NCBI GenBank assembly: GCA_039654915.1
Contig: CM077598.1
Coordinates: 77,218,041-77,282,040 of the forward strand
From: Aquilaria yunnanensis
Taxonomy: Eukaryota > Streptophyta > Magnoliopsida > Malvales > Thymelaeaceae
DNA: 64,000 nt
Direction: 5' to 3'
Positions 11,530-23,395 of this stretch are shown piece by piece (the stretch's first letter is position 1; every line of letters starts with the position of its first letter). Under the pieces are notes generated by a model. That model saw only the letters and a list, made by a program, of their open reading frames with translations. It was not told where the DNA came from and ran no database searches. The position numbers and the translations under genes were made by a program.

Positions 11530-12069
11530 ATCACCACAAGACTACCCTCGGTGAAAAGGAAAAGAAAAGCCAGGGAGATCTCGGTGATTGAATATGGTAA
11601 CCCATTAAAAAAGCTTATTTGGAAATATGGATATACCATAATATTCCCTCATGACGACCCCCTACTGGTCATAGCAAGGATAGGGAGTTGGGACGTCAAG
11701 AGAGTGCTCCTTGACAATGGTTCTAATGCTGACGTCTTGTTCTCCCATCTGCTGCCGAGCTTGGGTATCCCAAGGGGCGATCTTAAACCCGTCACTTCTC
11801 CTACTTTCGGAGTAGGTTCGTCTGAACTCCCTGTCCTCGGGTGGATTGACCTTCCCTTGATGTTAAGAGGAACTTCACTATAGAACAAGGATGGGCTCTT
11901 TGCCTCCACAATGACAAGGTTCATTGTCATAGATGTCCCTTCATCATATAATGCCATCCTCGGAAGGCATACGCAAGGAAACCTTCACATTCGACCAGAT
12001 GTGAAATACCTGACTGTCACCTTTGCCACAAAGGATAGAGATGCTGAGATCTTCATCGACTAAGGGGAA
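11530..12069 (+). pseudogene. pol: G protease region
   Basis: Aspartic protease that would cut the polyprotein. The frame 11551-11883 has VKRVLLDNGSNADVLF (about 11697-11745), the Tat version of the D-[T/S]-G site, followed by ELPVLGWIDLPLMLRGTSL and a stop at 11881. Conserved flanking text continues after the stop (MTRFIVIDVPSSYNAILGR, NLHIRPDVKYLTVTFAT) to a stop at 12060. Not functional. Confidence 0.85.
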
Positions 12070-14200
12070 GTGAGAAAGGTGTTTGTCAAAGCAAGAAAGG
12101 CCCCAATGAAGAATTGTGCACGGATTACGGGAACAAAGTCCGCACTTGCAGGAGAGGAAAAGAAGGAAGAAATAAAAGACCCCAAGAGAATAGAAATAGA
12201 AGATATAAAACTTGTCCCAGGCCGAAATACCCGAATAGGGAAAAAAATGGCCGAAGGTGGTAAGGAAAAACTTGTATCTTTTCTGTTAATGAACAAAGAT
12301 CTGTTTGCCTACTCACTGAAAGACATGCTCGGGGTGGACCCTTGCATAATTCAGCATAACCTTAAGGTACGCTCCAACGCGAAACCCGTGCGCCAAAAGA
12401 AAAGAAACTTTTCGGCACATAAGAACAGCTTTGTAAAATCTGAAGTCCAATGGTTAATGGAGGCCGACGTAATAAGGGAAGTCAAATACCCCGAATGGTT
12501 TAGTAACCTGGTAATCGCCACAAAGGAAGGGAGTGACAAACTCCGAATGTGCATCGACTTTCGAAATGTGAACGATGCTGCTCTAAAGATTCATATCCAC
12601 TACTACCGATAGACCAGTTGGTTGACTCAACCGTATGGCCTCCTAAGTTTCCTCGACGCCTTCAGTGGGTACCACCAAATCAGGATGGACCCCAAAGACG
12701 AGGAAAAAATCACCTTCATCATCGAAGTTGGTACATACTGCTACATCAGAATGCCCTTCGGGCTTAAGAATGCAGGAGACACTTACCAGAGGTTAATGAA
12801 CAGGGTCTCAACTCCCAAATAGGGAGGAACATGGAAGTCTATACCGATGATATGATAGTTAAGAGCAAGCTGCCTAGTAGTCATATCACAAACTTGGAGG
12901 GAACATTTCATTAGCTGAGGATCTTCGGAATCCGTCTCAACCCCAAAAAATGCGTGTTCGGGGTGAACGCGGGCAAGTTCTTTAGATTTATGGTGTTAGA
13001 AAGAGGTATCGACGCCAATCCAAAAAAGGTCAAGGCCCTACTGAGATTTTGAACTCCCACTGTGACAAAGGATGTACAAAGACTCACAGGAAGAATCACG
13101 TCCCTCAGCAGATTCATCTCCAGATATGGGGATCACTGCCGACCATTCTTTAAGGTCCTTACTAAAGCGGCGAAAAATGCCGAGGTCCTCAGGAGCAGGA
13201 TACATCCTTGGAACAATGACTGCCAAAAGGCTTGCGAAGAGCTTAAGGTCTACCTGACTCACCTGCCGACACTTCGGCAGCAACAGAAAAGGGAAACCCT
13301 CATACTATACCTCATCATCACTGAAAAAGCGCTAAGTTCGGTCCTCATGAAAGAAGAGGGGGGCGGGGCAATGGCCAGTATATTATGTGAGCAAGTCTCT
13401 GCATGGTGCCAAAGTCAGGTACCCCTTAGTACAAAAGTCTATTTATGCCCTGATATTGGCAAGCAGAAGGCTATGTCTGTAATTCCAAGGCCACCCCATT
13501 ATTGTTCGAAGTAACCTGCCTCTTCGAGATATCATGAAGAGGGTAGACCACTCAGGAAGGCTTTCCAAGTGGTGCATAGAACTCGGCCAATACGATATCA
13601 CCTATGGGCCAAGGAAGGCAATAAAAGCTCAAGCCTTGGCGGATTTCATTGCCGAAGTACCCATTGCCGAAGAAAGTCAACTAGACCTCGGGGAAAATGA
13701 ACTGGAGTGGACTCTGTTTGTAGATCGAGCCTCCGGCTCCGAGCACCGGGGAGCTGGAGTAATCATTCACAGTCCCGAGGGTGTGGAGGTCATGAAAGCC
13801 ATCAAATTCAGATTTAACGTCACCATCAATGTGGCAGAATATGAAGCTCTCATAGCAAGGTTATGCCTTGCTAAAAGAATTGGCGTGAGAAACCTGAAGG
13901 CCCACAGCGATTCTCAGCTAGTGGTTCGACAGATGGCAGGGGGCTATACCACGAAGGACCCAACTTTGGCGAAATATCACGACCTCATATCAAAGCTCAT
14001 CCAGGAGTTCGACACAGTGCACATTGAGAACGTGCCTCGCTGAGATAGTGTTGAAGCGGATAGTCTGGCCAAATCAAGAAAGTCCACTGAAGTACTAAGC
14101 CACCCGAGCATAGCAATAATGAGCACAGCAACCTCGGAAAAAGGATGGAAAAATCCCATAAAGAAGTATTTTATGACCTCAGAGCTTCCCGATGACCCTC
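12070..14200 (+). pseudogene. pol: G reverse transcriptase and RNase H
   Basis: RT copies element RNA to DNA. Order: pre-RT linker (KLVPGRNTRIGKKMAEG), RT fingers (PVRQKKRNFSAHKNSFVKSEVQ, EVKYPEWFSNLVIATKEGS, LRMCIDFRNVNDA), a break at 12612, palm ([34 protein letters not shown]), then the catalytic YVDD box reduced to YTDD near 12840 (from TCTATACCGATGATATGATAG), thumb and connection (LTGRITSLSRFISRYGDH, 13062 on), and RNase H (FVDRASGSEHRGAGVII, AEYEALIARL, AHSDSQLVV, 13534-14043). The first RNase H site is DRASG rather than DEASG. There are many stops and shifts. Confidence 0.88.
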
Positions 14201-15381
14201 GTTAAGCAACAAAAGTGCGGAGACACTCCGGACGATATTTCCTAATCAGGGAAGAATTGTATCGACAGGGGTACGCAAGTCCGCTACAAAGGTGTGTCAG
14301 CAAAGAGGACACTAAGACAGTCCTCGAGGAAGTCCACGAGGGGGCTTGTGCTTCCCACATTGGAACTGACGCCTTGGCAGGAGTAATACTCCGCCAAGGG
14401 TACTTCTGGCCCACCCTAAGAAAGGACGCAAGGCAGTTTGTCCAAAAATGTGATAACTGCCAAAGAAGCGCCAACGTCTAGAGGTTATGCTTGGAATTGA
14501 TAACATCGGTTAACTACTCCTATCCCTTTGCAGTATGGGGCGTTGACCTCATCAGGCCACTCCTGACTACACCTGTGGGTGTGAAGTTCTGCGTGGTTGC
14601 AATGGATTACTTCACTAAATGGGTCGAGGTAGAGCCCCTGGCAACCATTACGGCAAAGGACATACAAAAATTCATCTGGAAGAACATTGTGTGCGGATTT
14701 GGCGTACCGAGGGTGATAGTGGCCGATAATGGTTCACAATTTATTGACAAGGGATTCCAAGAATTCATCAGCGACCTCAGGATAACAATGCACTCCACCC
14801 CGGTAGCTCATCCTCAGAGCAACGACCAGGTAGAGGTATCTAACAGAACCATAAAAAATGGTCTGAAAAAAAGATTGAGGGAAGAAAAGGGAAAATGGCC
14901 AGGAGAACTTTCTAGTGTGCTAAGGAGCTATCGAACAACACCCCGAAGGGCCATGGGTGAGACGCCTTTCTCGCGCATCTTCGGCACAGAGGCCATTATT
15001 CTTATCGAGGTAGTCCAGCCATTGGTCAGGATACAAGTGTTCGATGAAGAAGGGAATGACCTCAAATTAAGAACTAAGCTTGACCTAATTGACTAACACA
15101 GAGACGTGGCCGAACTTAGAAGAAAAGCCTTCCAGCAAAGAGCGGCTATGGTTGTGAACTTGCGTGTTAGGCAAAAAGGAATCGAAAAGGGAGACCTTGT
15201 TCTCTAACAGACTGAGTTTGGGCCCCAAAGATCATCTCATGGGGTACTTTGGGCAAACTGGGATGGACCTTATTTGGTCGTTGACGAGGTTCGGAAATGA
15301 GTCTATAAACTCAGCGACACCGAAGGTAGAGAACTGAAGAATACATGGCATTCGGATGCCTTGAAGAAATTCTACGCTTAG
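14201..15381 (+). pseudogene. pol: G integrase
   Basis: Integrase inserts the DNA copy. The zinc-binding N-terminus (HEGACASHIGTDALAGVILRQGYFWPTLRKDA, then CDNCQR) is at 14215-14481, followed by a stop. The catalytic core at 14491-15096 keeps the D,D,E residues: WGVDLIRPL, VADNGSQF and NDQVEVSNRTIK. A stop at about 15094 separates the C-terminal part (RRKAFQQR, then GVLWANWDGPYLV), which ends at the TAG at 15379-15381. Broken but easy to recognise. Confidence 0.9.
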
Positions 15382-15832
15382 AACCTTGTCAGGAAATTGT
15401 ACAGTTAGAAATTTTTCTAAGTACAAGAAATTTTCTGGAAAAATAACTCTACCTAAGAAATCTTGCCGAACAAGGTGCAAGTAAGTACTTGCGAAAACCA
15501 CACATTTCCTCCGAAGTTAGTTGGGTCATTTTCCCCAAAAGGTGCGTCGACCGAACACGGCTGATGAAAATAGGCTAAACGTTACCAAAAGGTATTCGCC
15601 AAAGCTAGCGCTTTCCCAAATACAGTCGATAAAAAGAGTGAAAAGTATCTTCCCAAGGGTCCCAGACCGAAAGTGGTCAAGACAACCCTTGGAGATGAAA
15701 ATTATTGTTTGGGGACTTAGCCAAATTTTGAAGGAAGGAAAAACGTCATTGAGAAGGCCTTATTACATTGAGGAGATTACGAGAAGAAGATTACAAAGAA
15801 AAAAGAAGAAGACAAGGTAAAGCCCTAGACAT
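15382..15832 (+). other. G region between the convergent ends of pol and the antisense gene
   Basis: About 450 bp with no domain. It is A-rich on plus near 15410-15440 and 15780-15815. In copies A, B and E the matching place carries a tandem repeat (CCCGAACATG-type units); here it is too diverged or absent. The frame at 15521-15820 is low-complexity and I do not consider it a gene. Confidence 0.6.
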
Positions 15833-18463
15833 CTAAGGGACCCTGGTGTCATGAGATGCTCCGTCCCCAGCATCCTTTGCCGCGACCTTCGGTGCCGAAG
15901 GAAGGGCAAATGGTAAGTTGAGGAGCTCGATCTTCGACTAAGTCCAGTGAGGCCCCTCAGGGATGTTCAAGGCAGTTGAGAAGGACAGGTCGAGGTTTGA
16001 ATATTTCTACAAAACTTAGTGTCAAGCCAGACAAAAGCCATCCTGAAAGCCAACCTTGGTCGGCTGGTTAACCTTGTCTAACTCAACAGACAGGTCTTCC
16101 ACCTCATGCTGCAAATTGGCGACCTCCTTCTCCAACTTCTTCGTCTTCTTCTTCTTCTTTATCTCCTTCTTCAGGGCCTCAACCTTGGCTTGAAGATCGG
16201 CGTTGTCGGTGAGGGCCTTCGTCAGGATAGCAGAATCCTCTTCCTTCTCCTTTCGATAAGCCTCGTTGGCAGAAGTGAGCTCGACGGCATTCGCACCATG
16301 GTCAGACATTTTCTGGGAAAAATCCTTCAAGAGCTCCTCCTGGCCCTTCAAAAGTTCCTCTCGAAGTTTGGAAACCTCCTCATTGGCTATTCTGCTCAAC
16401 TCGGAGTTCTTGACGACCGAACTAGCGCAGAACACCTTTGCCTTCTCCACACACTCTTTAATGCAAGTTTGAACCAAAGACTGTTTCACTGCCCAAGGTC
16501 TGAAGTATCCGCTATACGCCAAGAGTTGTAAAAAATGGGGAGGAGGACATTTGGTAAAGTTGCACAAGGAAAGCCAAACACTTAGAAAAATTGGGAGAAA
16601 AAATAAAGGGTCTAAAGAGTACCTGGGTAGCATGCTCGGACATCTTCGCGGCGAGGATCTCCTCGTTCACGCATTCATCGGCCATGAATTTAAAGGTAGC
16701 CTACGTGAGCACACCCCTCGCCAATTGGGGCGCCATTTGCCGGCCATCTTCGGAGAACAAATTCATGTCCTTCGTGAAAGACCAGAAAGGCTCCCTCTGG
16801 ACCTTATCCTTCGGGATATGAGAGTCTCGAAGGGCCCACTTCCGCGCATGCTCCACCATCCACGCTGAGGGCGCCAATTCCTCTGCATAGTCAAGGCACA
16901 GTTGCATCAGGACATTGTTCCTTAGCTGTATACCAATAAGATTGAGAGTGCTAAAAATGTCTGAGAGACAAACCTGGGGGCACCTCGGTGACGTCATCAT
17001 CGAAGTCCTGAACCTCCTCCATGTAGGCAGGGACGTGTTTGCCCTTTCTTTTTCTGTGCTCTTTGAGTTCTTCAGCAGAAGGGCCTCCTGCTGAAGAACC
17101 CAAAAGGTCCGCCGAAGTGGTAGGACTCCGGGGAGTGGATCTAACAGCAAGCTCTAGTGGCAAGATGGCCTGGACCTCGGGCTGGTCTCCGACCTCCACG
17201 GCGTCCTCTGGAGGTGGGGGAAGGAGGTCTTTCTTTGCCTTCTTAGCCGAAGATGGCTCGCCCCCATATGTCTTTCGCCCCTTCAGGGCCCCCTTTTTCG
17301 TCTGTTCCCCCTTCTCAACTTGACTGAGGAAGAGGGATTTGCATAAAGAGGCTGACTAATTGCTCATCTCTGAAAAAGTTGGAAAATATTAGTGTAAGTC
17401 CAAAAGGATACTTATACCAAAAATTGGAAAGTAACTGACTCTAAAAAAGGGCTTTGTAAGAGAGCTTCCCCCAAAGGAGCATCACCAGCCAAGACTTCTT
17501 CCCGTTAGCGGCAGTAGCTAGCATGCCGAGGTCCGTCTTATGTTCCTTGAGCATCCCCAGGCCTCGAAGAACCTCTTAGGTCATGAGGTTCCACATAATG
17601 GGGAAGGGATACAAGCAGCATGGGGGGACCCCAATATCCCAGTCGGCGACAGCTCGGATACGGCTATCGAAGTCCTCAAACCTCACTGCCAACTCAGGAG
17701 TTAACAACTTCTTGGGATCAATGACCTCCGTCTCCAGCTTCCCCCGGGCCCACCTAGTCGATATGTCCGACCATGCCTTCACCACCTTCAAGAAGAAGAA
17801 CTTCCTTTGCCACCCTCGCCAACTATCTTTAGTACCGAAGGTGAACATATATTTTTTTCTCCCAGATCCCTAAGGTAGCATGAAATAGAAGCCACCCTTC
17901 TGGACCTGATAGAGCTTGTAGTACTGCATGAAAATGATGAAGTGGGGTTCTATCTTGAAAACCCCACACATGCAGAGAAAAGCGTTGAAGTAACAGTAAG
18001 AGTTTGGCGGCAGCTGATTCACGGCTATGCCATGGAATTGGCAAAAGTCAAAAATCATCTTCGGCGGAGGAAATCGAAGTCCGGCCTCCAGTTGGGCCCA
18101 TAAAATGGTAACCTCGTCACCTTTGTTCATGAAGCTGAAATGGCCGGGATGGGGCAGCCTAGTAGTGGCATAGGAAGGAAGAAAGAATTTAGTTTTCCAC
18201 TTCGCCAATTTTTTCGAAGTGGAACAACAGGGGTGAGGCATGAGGGGCTGCTAGCTCTCGGGAATGGGTTGGACGGACATAAGGGGGACAGGGGAAGACA
18301 TGTTCGGCAAGAGAAAATGACTTTGAAAAAGAGAGTCAAAGGACTTCGGGAAAAAATAAAAAAGCTTCAGGGACTAGAAAAAATAGAAACCAAAACGACC
18401 GAAGGACCTCTGGAAGAGAAACCCACCAAAATGTTTGTCGAAGTTGGGATTAGAAGACGCCAT
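15833..18463 (-). pseudogene. G antisense gene (Tat extra gene), decayed
   Basis: Runs opposite to G's gag-pol and converges on it. A 37-nt first exon (ATG at 18463, MASSNPNFDKHF) ends at a GT donor at 18426. The main N-terminal domain is at 18277-17576 (WKTKFFLPSYATTRLPHPGHF, FCQFHGIAVNQLPPNSYCYFNAFLCMCGVF, TKDSWRGWQRKFFFLKV, YPFPIMWNLMT). The variable middle is near 17199-16951, a conserved block at about 16860-16720 (WALRDSHIPKDKVQREPFWSFTKDMNLFSEDG), and the coiled coil is at 16580-16030, ending QDGFCLA. Stops include a W-to-stop change just before MPHPCC and several near 15950-16020. The N-terminal domain resembles the family annotated as a putative gypsy-type transposon protein (Pfam PF04195). 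Its biochemical role is unknown. Confidence 0.85.
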
Positions 18464-18590
18464 CGTGAATGGTTGCCGGAAATCGCTCCGCCACTTGTAC
18501 CACCACAAAAAAAGAAGGAATAGCTCGAAGACAGATGAGAAGAAGACAGAGGCAAAGAAAAGCAAATGAGGGCCATGAGGGGAAAGAGGG

Positions 18591-18598
18591 TTTATATA
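18591..18598 (-). promoter_or_regulatory. TATA box of the G antisense gene
   Basis: TATATAAA on the minus strand, 128 nt before the start ATG at 18463, preceded by GGTTACCCTTCTTTGGTC. The same arrangement occurs in A, B and E. Confidence 0.7.
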
Positions 18599-19047
18599 GA
18601 CCAAAGAAGGGTAACCGAATCATCATCATAACTACCCTGCAAAGGTGAATCGTCGCCATAATTATCCCTCGAAGGTGAAAAGATCTGGCTGGTGTAACTG
18701 ACGCGACTACCCCCAATTATCGCGTTCCATGTGTCACCCAACATGTGGAACGAGGACACGCTTTCTGACACCATGAAAACCCAGGCACACCTATCCAAAC
18801 TGACACTCCTGGTTATGAGACGTGACGGTCCACTGACCTACAGTAAAAAAAGTAAAAATAAAGAGAGTGAGCACCTCGAGAAAACCAAGGGACTAACCAG
18901 AGGGCAGGTAAGGACGCCTCAGCTAGGAAGGCACGCCTTTGGGTGGCGAAGTGTCTCCTTGTACGGTCTCCCACTCAGAGTCCTGTAAGGTGTACCCAGA
19001 GATTCTAGAGCCGAAGTCCCCACTTCGACTTTTCGAGGGGGGGCATG
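18599..19047 (+). other. G antisense upstream region and polypurine tract
   Basis: Non-coding stretch between the antisense TATA box and the 3' LTR. It ends with the purine run GAGGGGGGGCATG (19035-19047) directly before the 3' LTR, the expected plus-strand primer for G. The remainder is the antisense gene's upstream sequence; nothing else is recognised. Confidence 0.75.
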
Positions 19048-19942
19048 TGATAGCTGAAGTGCTATCGCCCTTCAAATCCATAAGCTGGGGCAAAGCACTT
19101 CCCTTGGAAAGTTGAGCATCACCCACAAGGAATGCGTGCGACGACTTCAGAAAAAAGGAAGTCTGGCCCCTTGAAAATCCGACCTCGATGATCCATCATG
19201 ACCCCTGGAAACGATAGTACCGACTTCAGGAATACGGTGCATCGCCATCCTCAGTAAGGTGATCAAACCAGCTTCGGAAGATAAAGACTCACCACCTTTG
19301 GCAGGGTAGAACGTCCTCGAAGGGGACCACCCTTGGTGAGATGATTCCTGAATTACGGAACGATCTCGGAAGAAAGTCCTCTCGTTCTGAAGAGCTTTCT
19401 TCTACCGAAGGGATCTCAGGAGTACAGCAGAAACAATTAAGGAGCCTCTGACATGCTGCCCTCATACACAACACACCGCCCTCGTACACGCTCTGACACA
19501 CCGCCGCCTTACACGTCTTGTCACTCAGACCTACCCTGGCCTTAACCTTTGGCCAGAACGGCTTACAGCCTGCAAGAGGCCCCCACACACGAAGATATGG
19601 GTCACATCCGACCGAACACGTGTCATAATCTGAGCGGGTTACGTCAGGCGGATTTGTTCACTCACACCCTCCTATATATATATGGGAAAAGGCCTCAGTA
19701 GGGGGCTCTTGGAAAAAAGGATACATCTTTCATATTCTTACTACTACTTCCAGTCTCTCAAAATACTGAATTGGGCATCGGAGGCTCCTCCCCAGAAAAA
19801 TACTCCGGGGACCTCCTAACCTTTACTCTTTAAGTGTTTTAGGCAATCTGTCCCCGAAAGTCTCTCGTTCAGGTGTTCCTCCCTTACTGGAAGTCCCTCC
19901 CAGCCTCAATATGTCATACAGTGAAGATGCCGATGGGCATCA
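19048..19942 (+). repeat. 3' LTR of G (895 bp)
   Basis: Starts TGATAGCTGAAGTGCTATCG and ends GATGGGCATCA. TATA run at 19673-19683. Contains GAACACGTGTCATAATC, where the 5' LTR has CACATG in place of the G-box core. Its last 32 nt again begin with an ATG (MSYSEDADGHH). Confidence 0.93.
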
Positions 19943-19947
19943 CTTGG

Positions 19948-20770
19948 TTCCAAGGGTGCTCCTCAGTTCTGGAGTTGCGTTCGCTTTTGGTTGCTTTGGT
20001 AAGCACCTTGAAGAATGGTCGACATCGGTCGCCATACCTAGAAATGAATCTACTAAGGGAAGTGATTCGTCTGGTAAGCCTTTGTATATCTTTAGTGGTT
20101 CTAGGCATTCAAAATCCTAACAAGGCTTGGACCTTTTCGGGGTTGGCGTCTATTCCCCTTTTTGACACCATAAACCCGAGGAACTTACCTGCATTCACTC
20201 CAAACATGCACTTCTCGGGGTTAAGGCGAATGCTAAACTCCCAAATTCGTTGGAAGGTTTCATCTAAGTCCAAGATATGATTACTAGGCATTCTGCTCTT
20301 AACTATCATATCATCAACATACGTTTCTATGTTCCTCCTGATCTGGGAGTCGAACATTTTATTCATCAACCTTTGATAGGTAGCCCCTACGTTCTTAAGC
20401 CCGAAGGGGATTCTGACGTAGCAGTAGGTACCAACTTTGGTGATGAAGGCAGTTTTTTCTTCATCTTTGGGGTTCATCCGAATTTGATGATACCCTCTGA
20501 AGGCATCGAGGAATTTGAGAAGACCCTATTTGGTGGTTGAATCCACCAACTGGTCTATAGCTGGCAAAGGGTAGGAGTCCTTTGGACAAGCATCATTCAG
20601 GTTCTGAAAATCGATGCACATTTGGAGCTTTTCACTCCTTTCTTTTGTGGCAATAACCATGTTGCTGAGCCATTCAGGTATTTAACTTCTCTTATTACCC
20701 CTACCTCAATTAGGCACTTAACTTCGGTTTTAACATAGGAGTTCTTATGAGCCGATAGGTTTTTTTTTTC
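19948..20770 (-). pseudogene. pol: C pol: reverse transcriptase
   Basis: Continues the element whose RNase H part lies at 3963-5001. Minus strand, from right to left: fingers, palm with MNPKDEEKTAFITKVGTYCYVRIPFGLKNVGATYQRLM, YVDDMIVKSRMPSNH (catalytic box, about 20290-20335), thumb and connection (LTRRITSLSRFISRYGDRCRPFFKVLTKA). Breaks occur at 20109, 20540-20550 and around 20690, with an oligo-T slip at 20761. Not functional. Confidence 0.88.
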
Positions 20771-21730
20771 CTACCGAACCAACCTTGCGTCAGAGCATAC
20801 TTTGAGACTATGGTGGATTATGCCGAGGTCGACCCCAAACATGTCTTTCGAAGAGTAGGTGAATAGATCTTTGTTCATTAACAAGAAAGATACAAGCCTA
20901 TCTTTGTCACCCTTGGCCAATTTTTTCCCCACTTGGGTGTTTCGACCGAGGACCAGCTCTACATCTTCTGTTTCTACTTTTTCCAACTCCTCTACTCCCT
21001 CCTTTGCTGTCTCTGCGCCTGTCATGATGACTCCTTCAGTAGCCAAAGTCTGTACTTAGACTTTCACCGAGCTTTGTCTAGCCTTGGTAAAGACCCTCCT
21101 GAGCTCGGATTAGTTAATGAAGATCTCTGCATCTCTTTCTTTAGTCATGAAGGTGACTGTTAAGTACTTTACATCCGGGCGAATGTGGAGATTACCTTGA
21201 GTTTGCCTTCCGAGGATGGCATTGTATGATGAGGGAACATCAATCACGATGAACCTCGTCAAAATGGAGGTGAACAGTTCCTCCTGACTCTAAGGGGAGG
21301 TCCCTTTAAGCATTAGGGGCAGATCGATGTATCCGAGGATGGGGAGCTCAGATGGCCCAACCCCGAAGGTGAGGGAATTCACTGTGTTGAGGTGACCTTT
21401 TGAAATGCCTAAGTTAGGCAGTATGTGCGATAAGATGACGTCTGTGTTGGAGCCGTCATCCAGAAGTACTGTTTTGAGATCCCAACTCCCTATCCTTGCC
21501 ATGACAAGGAGCGGGTCATCATGGGGGAACTTCACAGTGGACTCGTCTTTACGAACAAGCCTGCCCGGCGAGTCCCCATACTCCATTATCGAGATTTCTC
21601 TTATTTTTCTTTTCCTCTCAGCCGAGCGTATCCCTGTAGTGATGGTTTGGGTGACCCCTGCTGATGGTGGTAGATTCTTTCGAGGACTTTTGTCTCGGCT
21701 TCTGTCAGAATCATAGTCCTTTTCGTCCCC
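20771..21730 (-). pseudogene. pol: C pre-RT linker and protease
   Basis: 20771-21046 holds the acidic linker (VELVLGRNTQVGKKLAKGDKDRLVSFLLMNKDLFTYS). The protease is at 21290-21586, with LKTVLLDDGSNTDVILSHILPNLGISKGH and ELPILGYIDLPLMLKGTSP. Between them stops break the text that reads MTRFIVIDVPSSYNAILGRQTQGNLHIRPDVKY in related copies. Upstream to 21730 is the Arg-rich gag/protease junction. Confidence 0.83.
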
Positions 21731-22516
21731 CTTCTTTGTTCTTCCTTTTCTGCCCTTCGGAGAAGGAATTCACAAGTACCGGCAAAGTTGGCCTTGCTTT
21801 ATCAGAGACTCAATTTACTTCCTCAGCTGGAAGTAGTCCTCGGTGTCATGGCCATGATCTCAGCAGAATTGGTAGAACTTCTTCATGTTCTTTTTATTTT
21901 CCGAAGTCATGGCCTTTGGCCTTGGAACTGTAGTCCCCCGCCTTTATAAGGCCATGAGAATGCTGGCCCCCGTGGCGTTCAGGGGAGTGAACGTCATTGT
22001 CCTTTTGCCCCTTTATTTTTGGGGCCTTCCTCCAACCTCATTCTAGTAATGAGGCTAGTGTCTTGGTCCTTCGGGCCAAGGGTGTTCCACCTTTGGGCCC
22101 CCCATTCTGAGTTCTTCGGCCGTCATGTGCTGTTCGGCCCTTCGGTAGAACTCCACGAGGGTGTCTGAGGGGGTCCTTGGAGAACTCATAAAAGATCTGG
22201 GAGTCTCTCCGAAGTCCTCTTATCATTGCGAGGATGCGAATCTCTGGCCAAAATTCGGGCACGCTTAGTGCTTCTCGATTGAACCTTTCAACATAGTCGC
22301 GAATGGTTTCCCTACTTCGCTGTGCTATATCGAACATCTGCACCGGCATCTTGGCTATTGGTCTGCTACTAATGAACTATTGGGTGAAGGTAGTAGACAG
22401 CTCCTGGAAACTCAGCAAGGTTTCATGGACCAAGGAGTTATACCATGCTGCTGCTGGACCGGAGAGGGTCACCTCGAAAGTCTTGCAGAGGGTAGCGTCA
22501 TCTGCGCCGTGGGGCA
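21731..22516 (-). pseudogene. gag: C gag, C-terminal part
   Basis: Minus strand. It contains the gag core from PATAWYNSL through FQELSTAFTQ, MPVQMFDIAQRSRETIRDYVERFNREALSVPEFWPEIRILAMIRGLRRDSQIFYEFSKD (22150-22349), a frameshift, EELRMGG, and a degraded zinc knuckle near 21850-21900. It stops abruptly at 22516, where B is inserted; the rest of gag is at 29002. Confidence 0.85.
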
Positions 22517-22521
22517 CCATG

Positions 22522-23395
22522 TGATGGCCGGGGGCCCATCGTTTAGAGTCATGGTGACTAATGGAGAGACTTCTAGGAGGAAGAACGCCTGGAGGATGGT
22601 TCGCCCTTGGGAGTGTGCCTGAAAGTCCAAAAATAAAGGGTTAGGAGGCCCCCGGATTGTGTTTCCGGGTGGGGAGCCTCCGATGCCCAAGTCAGTGGTG
22701 GCTAAGAAAAGGCGGAGGAAATAGCACAAAGTGGCTGAAGAGTCTCGCCTGGTGATTTTCTCAGAGTCTGGGAGTCAGACCTTTGCCAACCAATCTTCCT
22801 GCCAAGTATTTATTTCCTGGTATTTATAGGACTACCTAGCCCGTTCAGATCGCGACACGTGTTCGGTCAGATGTTCCCTGAGTTTCTGGGCGTAGGGGAT
22901 AGATAGTTGGTAGCAGGTTGCCTTGAGCCTTGTGCTGAGATGGGCCAGATGTGATTTTGATGGCGTCAGCGTATTATAGCGCCTTTTGAGGCGGCTTATG
23001 ACGTCTGTCAAAGGACGTGTCAGAGGCTTCCTTAAATGCTTCCTTAAATGCTCCTGCCGTACTCCCGAGGTCCTTAGGCGAGGTCGTCCTTTGGTACGGA
23101 CGGTGCTTCTTCGGGAAACACGCCCTCAGTTCGGGGGTACCCAGCTTCAGGGAGTTCCACCTTCGGGGAGATCATGTTCAGCCCGCAATAGCTGGTGCCT
23201 CTTTTCCGAAGGCGATCTGTTTGCAACCTCGGGGGGCTAGTAGTATCCTCAAGTTTCCTGGCGTGCCGGGCTCGGAGCTCTTCGGCTACCTCCCGAGGTG
23301 TATGATCCCACCTTTACTTGGGTAGCGCCAGTTTCTTCTGGCCATTCTTGTGGCAGGGAGTTCGGCCAGATAGAGGCGATAGCCTTTGGCTATCA
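22522..23395 (-). repeat. 3' LTR of B (874 bp)
   Basis: TGATGGCC...GGCTATCA. Minus-strand TATA (TATTTATA on plus, 22820-22827) next to GCGACACGTGTTCGGTC, a G-box. The polypurine tract is at 23396-23410 (AAAGGGGGGCATG on minus). Confidence 0.92.

Larger units (their letters stand above)
5002..19942 (+). mobile_element. G: Tat element with both LTRs, plus-sense
   Basis: Complete element bounded by TG...CA LTRs and flanked by a perfect 5-bp duplication, CTTGG (4997-5001 and 19943-19947). The order is LTR, primer site, gag, protease, RT, RNase H, integrase, antisense gene, polypurine tract, LTR. Length is 14.9 kb, of which 4.0 kb is insert I with its nested copia LTR. All reading frames are decayed. 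The insertion splits C pol between its RT and RNase H parts. Confidence 0.93.

Noticed and set aside
16106..16531. 141-codon Leu-rich plus frame
   Set aside because: Mirror of the coiled-coil exon of the G antisense gene; Lys/Glu-rich codons read as Leu/Phe on the other strand.
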